Source: Rhodoferax sp. (lineage in GTDB: Bacteria; Pseudomonadota; Gammaproteobacteria; Burkholderiales; Burkholderiaceae_C). From it: DNA of 11,917 bases. Position numbers and translations under genes: made by a program. The notes under the pieces were generated by a model. It was not told the DNA's origin and searched no databases. It was given only the letters and a program-made list of their open reading frames with translations. The DNA lies in the NCBI GenBank assembly GCA_021731215.1, contig JAKFXU010000401.1, positions 1-11,917 of the forward strand. The letters run 5' to 3'. Shown here piece after piece: positions 1-7,737 of the stretch. Each line of letters starts with the position of its first letter. The first letter of the stretch is position 1.

Positions 1-3000
1 TCAAGGGTGTTCGCAGCGGCATTGCCCACCAGGGTGTTGTCCAGTTCGTTGCCGCTGCCATTGATCGCATTGATGCCAATGAGCGTCAGGTTTTCGACGT
101 TGGCGCCGAGCGTGGTGGAGATTCGGCTGCGCACCGTGTCCTTGCCTTCGCCCGCGGCCTCGACCACCAAGTCGCCTGCATTGTCGATCACATAAGTGTC
201 GTCGCCAAGGCCCCCAACCAGCGTGTCGGCGCCTTGAGCGCCGTCCAGCCAATCGTTACCGGCCAATCCGTACAACACGTTGTTCCCCGCGTTGCCAACC
301 AGCAGGTTGTCGCCGGTGTTGCCGGTGCCGGTCAGGTTGGCCGCCCCAGTCAGGGTCAGGTTCTCCAGCAAAGCACCCAGGTGGTAGTCAATGGAAGCCC
401 TGACCGTGTCCGCGCCACCGGCATCGCCCGTACCCGGCGCACCTTCAATGCTGCCGCCAATGGTTTCATCCACGGTATCGGCCACGCTGTCGACTTCATA
501 GACGTCATCGCCGCCACCCCCTTGCATGACATCGTCGCCGGCACCGCCGGCCAGCAAGTCGTTGCCTGCACCGCCCTCCAGGTAGTCATTGCCTTCCATG
601 CCCCAGAGCTCGTCATCGCCCTCCCCGCCCAGCAAGGCATCCCAACCGTCTTCACCAAACAGCTTGTCGTTGCCCTGATCGCCACTGATGATGTCGTTGC
701 CCGATCCGCCTCCGATAAAGTCGTTGCCGGCGCCGCCAAAGGCAACGTCATTGCCGCCACCCAGCATGATGAGATCGTCGCCGCTGCCGGTCGCGTCATC
801 GCCGAAGACGACGTCGTTGCCCGCGCCGGTAAAGACCGTGTCGTTGCCCGCGCCGGCCAGCACCACGTCGTTTCCGATGCCGGAGAACACCAGGTCATCC
901 CCGGCGCCGGCGTCAATCACGTCATCACCGCCATCGTCAACGATCGCGTCGTCACCGTCTCCCATGGCGATGTTGTCGGATCCTGCCGTCCCGAACACCA
1001 GGTCCTTGTCGGTGGTACCGGTGAACGATTCACCCTTTTGGTATTGCACCAACGTCGCCAGCCGCGCCTCACCATTGCTGTCGCTGGTCCGCACCTCGTT
1101 GCTGTACTGCAGCGTCACATCGGCCATGGCCAATGTGCTGCCATCGGTCTTGGTGATATTGCCCACCCCATGCACGGTCTGGTCATTGATCACGCGGAAC
1201 TGGCCGTCGCTCGTCAGGCCGATCCCGTTGATGCCCATCGCCGTGAGGCTCTTGAATTCACCCGCATCGGTCACGCCATTGCTGTTGGCGTCCTGCCAGA
1301 CACCGAACTGTGCCCACTTGGCGTCGGCAGCGGTGAACACACCGTCGTTGTTGGTGTCGAAAGCGCGCAAACCTTCGAGGTCGGTCTGGGCGCCGCTTTT
1401 GAAGCGGGCGAAAGATACTTCCAGACCGCTGTCGATCAGACCATTGCCGTTTTCGTCAAAGGCCAGCAAGCCATCGTCAGGCCCAACCCAGGCGGTGCGG
1501 CGGCGCCAGCCATCGCCGTTGACATCCAGGAAAATGTTGGAGTCGTTGACGTTGATGAACTCGAACCCGTCACCGTCCAGGTCAATGGCGATCGGTTTCT
1601 TGCCGCCGCCACTTTCTATGGCTGGATTCGGACGTGGCCCGAAATGCGGCACCGTCACGTTCTGGTCGATGTATCCACCACTCCCATCGCTTGCTCGCAC
1701 CGTGAAGACGTCGTTGAACACTTCTTCATCGCGGCTGGCTTTGTCGGAGTTGGTGTTTCCGTTTTGAAGCGTTCCGAATTCGTCCTGCCCTACATATCTG
1801 CGACCTGTGTATTCGAACCGGCCCGTCAACGGATCAACCATCTCTACGTTTCCGTAAACGCCTTGCGCAACGACCTCGTAGCTGAACTGCGCCGGTCCAT
1901 CTGGATCGACAGCCGAAATATAGCCATCGTTCCAAGTCTTTTCTTCGATCGGGATACCGTGCAGAACCGTGGCGGCGTTGGCAGCTATTTGGTACTGCCC
2001 AACAAGTGCAGCACCGTTGCCGTAGTTGGATTGGATGTACTCCTGTGGAATCAGGGTATCGACCAAGTCCCCATAAATTGGAGTAGTGACGGTTGTTGAG
2101 TCCTCACCAGCGTAGATAAATTCGGTGTGAATCCCGATCTGTGGGCGCCCCATGACCGTCAAATACGGAACCTCGATCGGTAGCCCTTTTCCAATTTCTG
2201 CGGTGAAATAGGTATTGCTCACACTGTCCTCGGCCCCGCCAGTGGTCACCGTTTCACTGCGGACCAAAACACCGTAGCCAAAAATACTCTTCTGATCGAG
2301 CTGCACTGAAACAACAGGCACATCGTTGACCGCTGCCAGCGGCACCGTGACCTGAACCGTTTTGGTGGCGCCGCTGCTATCGCGCACCACGTATGCGAAG
2401 CTGGCATCGGGCCCGAGCGTGCTGTTGTAGTTGGTCTCCGGGGTGAAAAACACCATGGGCTGGCCGGCGAGCTCACCCAGGCGCACCGTGCCATGCGAAG
2501 CGCTCAGCACGCCCGTGATGGTCAACGTGGCGACGGTGGCGGTGTCAGCCGCGTCGTTGGCCAGCAGCAGGCTCACCGGTATGGCAATTTCCTGCGGCGT
2601 TGTGCGCGCCTTCCCTTCAGGATCGCCATCCTCAAACAGGCCGTCAATTTGATCGTCCCCGCCCAACAGACTGGTGATTCTGGTAACGACGAACTGCTGC
2701 TCGCCATTGCTGTAATTGACGACGATGCCGTTTTGCACTGCGTTGACGCGCGTGCCGTCCGGGTCGGCGTCCAGTTCCTGACTCTTGAGAGAAAAATACG
2801 CCCCGTTTTTGCTGAAACGGCCATTCACGTAGTCCAGCTCCGTGATGCCCAGGTCGGTGAGGCTTTGCAGCTCGCCGGGGTCCAGCGTGACGCTGCCATC
2901 GGCCAATCCGGTGACGTTGTCGCCGTCGCCATTGACGTCCCGCCAGACCTTGAGCTCCTTGAACACCGGGTCGATGCTGCTGATCTTGCCGTCGCGGTTG

Positions 3001-6000
3001 GCATCGACCCAGTCCAGGCTGCGCACGCCTTTGTAGTCGTCGCTCACCCGGCTGTTGCTGAACAACTCCTTGCCGCTGTCCACCACCCCATTAAGGTTGC
3101 GGTCCAGGAACAGGAAGCCATCGTTGGGCTGCACCCAGGCCACCTGCTTGAGGTAGCCACTGTCATCCCAGTCAAACGCCACATCGTTGCCGCCAGCGTC
3201 TTTGCCTGCGGTGGAAATCCGGCCGTCGCCGTCCAAATCGAGGGCAGCCGCACGGAACTGGCCCAGCGGCTTCTTGGTCACCGGGTCGTAGCTGGCACCC
3301 AAACCCATCCTGGCGGCGCGCTCGGCCTCGGACAAACCGGCATTGGGGTCGCCCAGGTCTTGCTGGATGCGCGCGCTGTCCACTTCCCACTTGGCGGCAA
3401 TGGCCTCGCGCGCCAGGGCGGATTCGGCCAGATGCTGGTTGAAGCTGGCGCGGATGTAGGGGTCGCTCGGGTCGGGCTGCCACACAGCGGGCTGGCTGGA
3501 GAAGGGCACACCGGCGTCGTCCCAGCGCAGGTAGGGGTAGCGCTGCTCGCCGGTGAGGGGGTCGATGTCGGTGATGGCGTAGCCCTTGTCGTCTTGCCGG
3601 GCTTCGCGCCAGGTGATGGTGGGCATGCGCTGGGGCACGATGCCCAGCGGGTTGCCGGGGCTGCCGGCCTGGGCTTGCGCCACCATGCTGTTGAGCACAT
3701 CGAGCGTGCCTTGCAATTGCTGGCGCACACGGTCCGGCCCGAAACCTTCACCCACGGCGTCGAGCTTGATCTGCCCGTTGGCGTCAAAGACGATCCTGGC
3801 AGTGCCCCAGGCTTCGGGCGGTTCGTTCAACAGCGCGCTGAGAATCTGCACTGCGGCAATGATCCAGCCCACCGGGCTGGTCGCGAGCAAGGCAGGGTTG
3901 ATGACGCCTATCAGACCGGTGGCGATGCCAACGGGATCGCCGCTGCGGATGCTCATGACAAGGCCGAGGACTGGTAGGACGCCCGGCGCAGCACCATTGA
4001 TGAGCCCTCCCACCTGTTGCCCCCCGATGTTGACTGTGCTGCCGTTCAAAAAGGTGTTGAGCGGGGCGCTGTAAGGCGTGGTTTGGCCCAGCAGATTGGG
4101 CAGGGTTGAGTTGACGTAATTGAGCGTATTGAGCGTGGCGCTCACCTTTGTCAGTCCGTCCCCATTCTCAAGCGCGTTAGACAAGCTGTAGAGGCTGGCA
4201 AGGCCACCGACCACGGTGGACGCCGTGCCCAGATATGGCACGTTGTTGCTGACGTTGCCGTCCAGGTTGTCAAAGGTGTTGAGCAGGGTCAGGCCGCTGC
4301 TGAGCACGGGCAGCGGCTTGCCGCCCTGAATGGCTCCTACGAGGCCGGCGATGTCGTTGAGGACGGAGGTGACTTGCTGGTCGGTAATGCTCGTGACAGC
4401 CGGCTGCTGAACCGGGGTGCTGCTGTAGAGCTGGCCATCTGTGTCGTAGGTGTTGCGTACGGTCCCGGTGGCGGTGGTGACGGTTTCGATGCGGGATTGG
4501 CCGTTTTCGTCGTAGAAGTAGTCGATGCTTGCGCTGCTTTGCAGGACGGGTTTGCCGTCTACATACGCGTAGCGCTGTTCCTGGACGCTGCCGTCGGTTT
4601 GCGGCGTGGTGACCTGCAGGCTGCTGGGCGCGCCGCTGTCGTCGCTGGCCAGCAGTTCGGTACGGCCATTGGCATAGGTGGTGTTGGACAGGGCGCTGCC
4701 GTCGTCGAAGGTTTGCAGGTTGGTGGTGGAGAGCAGTTCGCTTTTGTTGTCGTAGGCGAGTGCAGTGGTAGTGCCATCGACATTGCGCGTGAAGAAGGTT
4801 TGCGATTGCAACTGGTTGGCTGCGTCGAACGCTTTGTAATCGGCCTTGGCGATTTGCCCCGTAGCGTCCAGCACGTAGGTGCTGGCAAACCCTTGGCCGT
4901 TGCGGCTGACAAGGGTGTTGCCCTTGTCGTCCATCTGAAAGGACGAACTGGCCAGGACTTGGCCACCCCGGGTGTACTCGGTCTGTACGGTGGCGATGCC
5001 ATGGCCCACCACACCCACGCCGCTGCCATCGGAGAACAGTGTGAGCACGTCGCCGTTGCTACTCGTTATGCGCACGGTTTTGTTGTGTTCCTGCACGGCA
5101 ATCGTCTGGCCGTCGCGACCACTCAAAAAACCCCCGACGATGGCTTGCACGTCATCAGCGCTTACCGGCGCGCCAGGACCGGCCACTTGCACCTGCGCCC
5201 ATTTGCCCGAGATGTCCCAGGCTACTTGGGCCGGGCTGCTGCTGGGGTCGTTGGCGTCGACAATTTTTTGCAGCCAAGGCAGTTGCTGGCGCAGTTCTTC
5301 AAGCTTGATGATGTTGTCAATGTTGTGCAAGTACAAGCCTTGCGCACCCAGCGAGGCCGCCGCGCCCAGGGGTGTGGTGAACAGAGAGCCGTATTGCAGG
5401 AACAGCGAAGCGGTGGCGTTGTCCACCACCATGCCGCCGCCGGCTACGTGCTGGTTAAGCCCGCCCACCAAGAGGGTGTAGCGCCGCGCCATGAAGTCCC
5501 CGATGTCATAGTTCTGCTGCACAGCAGGCTCTTGCGCACGCGCCCAGTCCTTCATGGCGCTCCATCCGGCCACGCCGATCAGGGGAGACGCGCCGGGACC
5601 GTCGATGGAAGTGCCGCCCAGTCCAAAGAACTTGGCGTTCAGCTCGGCCTCGAAGCCGCCCTGGCTGTGGCCGGTGACTTCCAAGAGTGTCCGCGCTTTG
5701 TCGAAAGAAAACCCTGTCTCAGCTTGTATCTGTTTGATCGCCTGATAGGTAAACCTCACTGACTCGCTCATCTCTGCCGTCCACTGTCCAGCGACGATGC
5801 CCGCGTTCATGGCGGCGTCCCCTGCGCCTAATGGATTGGTCGTGCCCCGGTAGGCAATTTTGTACGTGCCGTCCGCGCCTTGGTAGAGTTGGGCGGCGAA
5901 GTTGGGTGCCGTTTCGTTGCGGTACTCAATCACTTTGATGCGCGACCAGTTTTCTATGGTTCCCCCGCTGGCATTGTTGTTTGCATAGCTGTCTTGATTC

Positions 6001-6032
6001 AGCTTGGCGTCGAGTACCAGATTTGTTGCCAT
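1..6032 (-). CDS. Giant RTX protein with N-terminal lipase-like domain (C-terminus beyond left edge)
   Basis: I traced this frame codon by codon from ATG at 6032-6030 to the left edge. It holds no stop, giving 2010 visible residues. GGAG lies 8 nt before the start. Domains in order: a class-3-lipase-like alpha/beta hydrolase at about 50-240, with YRGT at 61-64, nucleophile motif GHSQGG (Ser123) and candidate histidines H195 and H236; a YD-repeat-like stretch at 345-535; a hydrophobic Gly/Ala/Leu region at about 550-735; an EF-hand-like module at 930-1070; a cadherin-like domain at about 1145-1240; a second beta-sandwich at about 1345-1465; a second EF-hand-like module at 1482-1606; 18 RTX nonapeptides at 1681-1846; and RTX-associated 90-residue repeats from 1875. 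RTX proteins are exported unfolded by type I systems and fold on extracellular calcium. The C-terminal secretion signal is not visible. Lipase or pore-forming toxin activity is inference. It is probably the secreted product of the whole locus. Confidence 0.95.
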   Translation of the reverse strand, partial: MATNLVLDAKLNQDSYANNNASGGTIENWSRIKVIEYRNETAPNFAAQLYQGADGTYKIAYRGTTNPLGAGDAAMNAGIVAGQWTAEMSESVRFTYQAIKQIQAETGFSFDKARTLLEVTGHSQGGFEAELNAKFFGLGGTSIDGPGASPLIGVAGWSAMKDWARAQEPAVQQNYDIGDFMARRYTLLVGGLNQHVAGGGMVVDNATASLFLQYGSLFTTPLGAAASLGAQGLYLHNIDNIIKLEELRQQLPWLQKIVDANDPSSSPAQVAWDISGKWAQVQVAGPGAPVSADDVQAIVGGFLSGRDGQTIAVQEHNKTVRITSSNGDVLTLFSDGSGVGVVGHGIATVQTEYTRGGQVLASSSFQMDDKGNTLVSRNGQGFASTYVLDATGQIAKADYKAFDAANQLQSQTFFTRNVDGTTTALAYDNKSELLSTTNLQTFDDGSALSNTTYANGRTELLASDDSGAPSSLQVTTPQTDGSVQEQRYAYVDGKPVLQSSASIDYFYDENGQSRIETVTTATGTVRNTYDTDGQLYSSTPVQQPAVTSITDQQVTSVLNDIAGLVGAIQGGKPLPVLSSGLTLLNTFDNLDGNVSNNVPYLGTASTVVGGLASLYSLSNALENGDGLTKVSATLNTLNYVNSTLPNLLGQTTPYSAPLNTFLNGSTVNIGGQQVGGLINGAAPGVLPVLGLVMSIRSGDPVGIATGLIGVINPALLATSPVGWIIAAVQILSALLNEPPEAWGTARIVFDANGQIKLDAVGEGFGPDRVRQQLQGTLDVLNSMVAQAQAGSPGNPLGIVPQRMPTITWREARQDDKGYAITDIDPLTGEQRYPYLRWDDAGVPFSSQPAVWQPDPSDPYIRASFNQHLAESALAREAIAAKWEVDSARIQQDLGDPNAGLSEAERAARMGLGASYDPVTKKPLGQFRAAALDLDGDGRISTAGKDAGGNDVAFDWDDSGYLKQVAWVQPNDGFLFLDRNLNGVVDSGKELFSNSRVSDDYKGVRSLDWVDANRDGKISSIDPVFKELKVWRDVNGDGDNVTGLADGSVTLDPGELQSLTDLGITELDYVNGRFSKNGAYFSLKSQELDADPDGTRVNAVQNGIVVNYSNGEQQFVVTRITSLLGGDDQIDGLFEDGDPEGKARTTPQEIAIPVSLLLANDAADTATVATLTITGVLSASHGTVRLGELAGQPMVFFTPETNYNSTLGPDASFAYVVRDSSGATKTVQVTVPLAAVNDVPVVSVQLDQKSIFGYGVLVRSETVTTGGAEDSVSNTYFTAEIGKGLPIEVPYLTVMGRPQIGIHTEFIYAGEDSTTVTTPIYGDLVDTLIPQEYIQSNYGNGAALVGQYQIAANAATVLHGIPIEEKTWNDGYISAVDPDGPAQFSYEVVAQGVYGNVEMVDPLTGRFEYTGRRYVGQDEFGTLQNGNTNSDKASRDEEVFNDVFTVRASDGSGGYIDQNVTVPHFGPRPNPAIESGGGKKPIAIDLDGDGFEFINVNDSNIFLDVNGDGWRRRTAWVGPDDGLLAFDENGNGLIDSGLEVSFARFKSGAQTDLEGLRAFDTNNDGVFTAADAKWAQFGVWQDANSNGVTDAGEFKSLTAMGINGIGLTSDGQFRVINDQTVHGVGNITKTDGSTLAMADVTLQYSNEVRTSDSNGEARLATLVQYQKGESFTGTTDKDLVFGTAGSDNIAMGDGDDAIVDDGGDDVIDAGAGDDLVFSGIGNDVVLAGAGNDTVFTGAGNDVVFGDDATGSGDDLIMLGGGNDVAFGGAGNDFIGGGSGNDIISGDQGNDKLFGEDGWDALLGGEGDDELWGMEGNDYLEGGAGNDLLAGGAGDDVMQGGGGDDVYEVDSVADTVDETIGGSIEGAPGTGDAGGADTVRASIDYHLGALLENLTLTGAANLTGTGNTGDNLLVGNAGNNVLYGLAGNDWLDGAQGADTLVGGLGDDTYVIDNAGDLVVEAAGEGKDTVRSRISTTLGANVENLTLIGINAINGSGNELDNTLVGNAAANTL
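3..410 (-). repeat. 90-residue RTX-associated long repeat, one full copy and a cut second copy
   Basis: Residues 1875-1964 start with DTVRASIDY, contain ENLTLTG, then a GNAGNNVLYG and GDDTYVID stretch. A second copy starts at residue 1965 with DTVRSRIS and ENLTLIG and runs off the left edge. The period is 90 residues (270 nt). This pattern, with an ENLTLTG-type strand followed by RTX turns, is common in long RTX proteins of proteobacteria. Just before copy one, DDVYEVD matches the end of the unit (DDTYVID) but carries about 12 extra Gly/Ala-rich residues. More copies probably lie beyond the window. Confidence 0.88.
495..992 (-). repeat. RTX nonapeptide block, 18 tandem calcium-binding units
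   Basis: Residues 1681-1846 of the giant protein read as 18 consecutive units of the GGxGxDxUx type, from GTAGSDNIA to GGGGDDVYE. One unit (GDDATGSGDDLIM) carries four extra residues; the others are exactly nine long. Such units form a calcium-filled parallel beta-roll outside the cell. The DNA repeats at a 27-nt period but the units have diverged, so this is a coding repeat and not a recent tandem expansion. Confidence 0.97.
1215..1589 (-). repeat. EF-hand-like DxDxDG module, copy 2 of the giant RTX protein
   Basis: Residues 1482-1606. Landmarks are AIDLDGDGFEF, FLDVNGDGW, AWVGPDDGLLAFDENGNG, LIDSG, FDTNNDGVF, VWQDANSNG and AGEFKSLTAMGI. These parallel copy 1, but this copy is about 15 residues shorter. 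It sits about 75 residues before the RTX block and may seed calcium-driven folding; that role is inference. Confidence 0.85.
2823..3245 (-). repeat. EF-hand-like DxDxDG module, copy 1 of the giant RTX protein
   Basis: Residues 930-1070. The order of landmarks is LDLDGDGRIS, an aromatic DWDDSG segment, AWVQPNDGFLFLDRNLNG, SGKELF, DANRDGKIS, VWRDVNGDG and a PGELQSLTDLGI end. It contains several Asp-rich loops of the EF-hand or dockerin kind and probably binds calcium. Module 2, 552 residues downstream, has the same landmarks in the same order, so the pair is an internal duplication. Confidence 0.85.
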
Positions 6033-6040
6033 GGTGATTT

Positions 6041-6044
6041 CTCC
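6041..6044 (-). promoter_or_regulatory. Ribosome binding site of the giant RTX gene
   Basis: The minus strand reads GGAG with an 8-nt spacer to ATG at 6032-6030. This fixes the start at residues MATNLVLD. The 48-nt gap to the upstream stop shows no obvious terminator hairpin, so readthrough from the preceding gene is likely. Confidence 0.75.
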
Positions 6045-6080
6045 GATGAAAGGGGTTTGTGGTTTGAAACAGTGCGAGGG

Positions 6081-7022
6081 TTAACGCTGCTGTTGTGTTT
6101 TGACGAAATCCAGCCAGTTGCCACTACGGCGCAACGAGGCTTGGCGTATTTGCTCCGCAAATGGCTTGGGCAGGTAAATAACATGCGCAAAGTCGCGGGG
6201 CAATTGCATTTCCCAGCTGTCTCGCATGTCCGCACGTTCACGCATCACGATTACGGGTTGCGCTACGTCCAAAGTCAGCTTGTTGTGCTGGGCGTTGTTC
6301 TGCGCAGCGGCAAACCCCATCCCCAGTTGCTCCTCCAAGATGAGCATGTCCATGCCCTGAATCCAGTCGCCTCGAAAACCCACTTCCCACAAGGGCGCGA
6401 CTGGCCAGCGGCCTTTGCCTTCGTGAGCGTAGATCAGGGCAAAGCGGTGGCCGGGGTCGGGGTGGGAATACTCATTTCGGTAGCGAGGCATCTGGCCAGC
6501 GGGTATTTGGTATTGGCCTTTGGGATAGAGAACGTGTTTGCTTTCTAATAAGGGCGTGCTCGGCGTGATATGCCAATCACTGGTCGTCCGCCCCCCTTCA
6601 AAGAACTTCACCCCCGGATTGGCCGCTGGCAGCTTGAGGCTTTGAGGCAGGTAAATCTCAAAGCGCGCCTTGCTGTTTTCTGAGCAATTTGCTTTGCCAT
6701 CGTCATCGACCCCGCAGCGGTCGTTGTCACCGCCATCGACCATGCGAAACGCAATGGCTTGCGCGCCTTTGAGTTCCTTGCTGACCATGTGCTCGGGCAT
6801 GCAAAAGCGCTTGGCAAATTCAGCCGTCACCACCCACAGGTATTTGTCGTTGCTGTAGTTGCGCCGCCCCTGGCGCGGGCCGGTGTAGTAGCCGCCTTCG
6901 CAGCTTTGCCATTGCTTTTCTTGCGCGGCCAAGGTCTGAGCGGGCTGCGATTGCGCCCAAGCCGTTTGCCAGCCCAGCAGCAGCAACGCCCAACGCAGCC
7001 ATCCATTGCATAAGAACTTCAT
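6081..7022 (-). CDS. Exported protein of unknown function next to the RTX gene
   Basis: This is a 313-residue protein that I do not recognise. The start at 7022 is set by GGAGG 8 nt upstream; a TTG five codons earlier overlaps that site and is not needed. Residues 1-23 form a Sec signal peptide: a basic end, a hydrophobic WALLLLGW core and an AWA cleavage site before Gln24. The mature part has four cysteines (41, 74, 103, 113), which could make two disulfides. An Asp-rich stretch at 96-110 (DGGDNDRCGVDDDG) could hold a metal ion. It is rich in Trp and Tyr and has no further membrane segment, so it is probably periplasmic or secreted. The stop is TAA at 6083-6081. It lies 48 nt before the RTX start. 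A chaperone, immunity or partner role is only a guess from position. Its GC content looks lower than that of the genes upstream. Confidence 0.88.
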   Translation of the reverse strand: MKFLCNGWLRWALLLLGWQTAWAQSQPAQTLAAQEKQWQSCEGGYYTGPRQGRRNYSNDKYLWVVTAEFAKRFCMPEHMVSKELKGAQAIAFRMVDGGDNDRCGVDDDGKANCSENSKARFEIYLPQSLKLPAANPGVKFFEGGRTTSDWHITPSTPLLESKHVLYPKGQYQIPAGQMPRYRNEYSHPDPGHRFALIYAHEGKGRWPVAPLWEVGFRGDWIQGMDMLILEEQLGMGFAAAQNNAQHNKLTLDVAQPVIVMRERADMRDSWEMQLPRDFAHVIYLPKPFAEQIRQASLRRSGNWLDFVKTQQQR

Positions 7023-7030
7023 GCGAATTT

Positions 7031-7035
7031 CCTCC
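7031..7035 (-). promoter_or_regulatory. Ribosome binding site of the 313-residue exported protein
   Basis: The minus strand reads GGAGG, 8 nt before ATG at 7022-7020. It decides the start, because the in-frame TTG at 7037 overlaps this site and would lengthen the signal peptide by MEEIR for no reason. Confidence 0.8.
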
Positions 7036-7089
7036 AAAAATCTTGATTGGCGGCCCGCATCAGAGAAGGCGCCGCTTCCCGAACCCCGC

Positions 7090-7575
7090 TCAATTCGCCC
7101 GGCGCAACTCTTTCAGGTCCGCCAGCGCTTGTGCCTCCGTCTTGGCCGCGCTGCCCGACAACATGCCCCAGCCCAGCAGCAGGCCTTTGGACGAGTCGTA
7201 CTCCACAAAGTAGTTCTTGCCGGCCTCGGCCTGCACTTCAAAAGTCTTGGGCGAGGCAAAGCCGCCCTCGGCCACGCTGATGACCTGCTTGCCCGCCTTC
7301 AGCGGCAGTACCAGGTAAGAGGCGTTGTAGAGCTCGCCCAGCGCCTGCTTGGTCTCCACATTGGTCACGGCGTACGCGGCGCCGACGGCGTAGAGGGCGG
7401 GCTTGCGGTACAGATAGAGTTGCGCCATGCCCGCAGGCGCGGCTTCCACCTGGGTGAAGGCCGGGCCTTTGGCCGTGGCACAGGCCGCCAGAATGAGCAC
7501 GGGCAGCAGGCTCAGGCCCAAAACGACACGGCGGGTGGCTGTGGTGGTGGTTTTGACAGTGGATGGAATTGACAT
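7090..7575 (-). CDS. Outer-membrane-type lipoprotein resembling DUF2846
   Basis: This is a 161-residue protein. AAGGAG sits 6 nt before ATG at 7575-7573, which favours this start over an in-frame ATG 63 nt upstream. The signal is lipoprotein type: RR at 15-16, a hydrophobic stretch, then the lipobox LAAC with Cys32 as lipidated residue. Residue +2 is Ala and not Asp, so outer-membrane sorting is expected. The mature part at about 46-130 looks like a small beta-sandwich: GMAQLYLYRK, then LGELYNASYLVLPLKAGK, then FEVQAEAGKNYFVEY. This order of strands recalls DUF2846 proteins, whose function is not known. The tail (EAQALADLKELRR) is helical. It lies 67 nt before the exported 313-residue gene and 162 nt after the 538-residue gene. 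It may be an envelope accessory of the RTX locus. Confidence 0.9.
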   Translation of the reverse strand: MSIPSTVKTTTTATRRVVLGLSLLPVLILAACATAKGPAFTQVEAAPAGMAQLYLYRKPALYAVGAAYAVTNVETKQALGELYNASYLVLPLKAGKQVISVAEGGFASPKTFEVQAEAGKNYFVEYDSSKGLLLGWGMLSGSAAKTEAQALADLKELRRAN

Positions 7576-7737
7576 GGGAATCTCCTTTTGAAGGTTGGTG
7601 AAACTGACTGAATTTTTTAAGCCCGAGAACCCTGCCAACAGGGCCGCAGCCGGGGCGGTGAAGCGTCGCGACCAGAGACCGGTTTTTCATTTTGTGCCGG
7701 TAGTTCAACATCTGTTGCTCTTGGTGTGGCGTTGGGT
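7576..7737 (-). other. Longest intergenic gap of the locus (162 nt)
   Basis: This is the only gap over 100 nt, between the 538-residue gene and the lipoprotein gene. It is the best place for an internal promoter that would let the lipoprotein, the 313-residue protein and the RTX gene be expressed apart from the exporter genes. I looked for -35/-10 pairs on the minus strand. TTGGCA is present, but no good -10 box lies at the right spacing. An AT-rich TTAAAAAAT lies just before the ribosome binding site. No convincing terminator hairpin is seen. Confidence 0.4.
7582..7587 (-). promoter_or_regulatory. Ribosome binding site of the DUF2846-like lipoprotein
   Basis: The minus strand reads AAGGAG with a 6-nt spacer to ATG at 7575. 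This is a strong site and settles the start of the lipoprotein. Confidence 0.8.

Noticed and set aside
495..992. Regular 27-nt repetition that could suggest a CRISPR array or minisatellite
   Set aside because: The repeats translate as RTX nonapeptides in one unbroken frame, have no unique spacers, and differ at many third positions.
234..2099. Long open frame on the plus strand (621 codons), with similar ones at 2493-3977 and 4374-5762
   Set aside because: They are exact codon-register antisense of the giant RTX gene, whose G/C-rich codons avoid stops on the other strand. Their products are low-complexity Val/Ala/His-rich strings without domains.
4428..5000. RHS-type polymorphic toxin with a variable C-terminal tip
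   Set aside because: The YD-like motifs are few and are followed by hydrophobic, EF-hand and RTX regions in the same frame. No RHS core end motif or toxin tip with an immunity gene is seen.
1..6032. Possible frameshift or premature stop in the giant gene
   Set aside because: I checked the triplets in frame across all lines from 6032 to 3 and found no stop; domains follow each other without a change of frame.
7576..7737. Sigma-70 promoter with TTGGCA as -35 box
   Set aside because: No acceptable -10 box lies 16-18 nt downstream; the AT-rich run is too close. I keep only the statement that a promoter here is possible.
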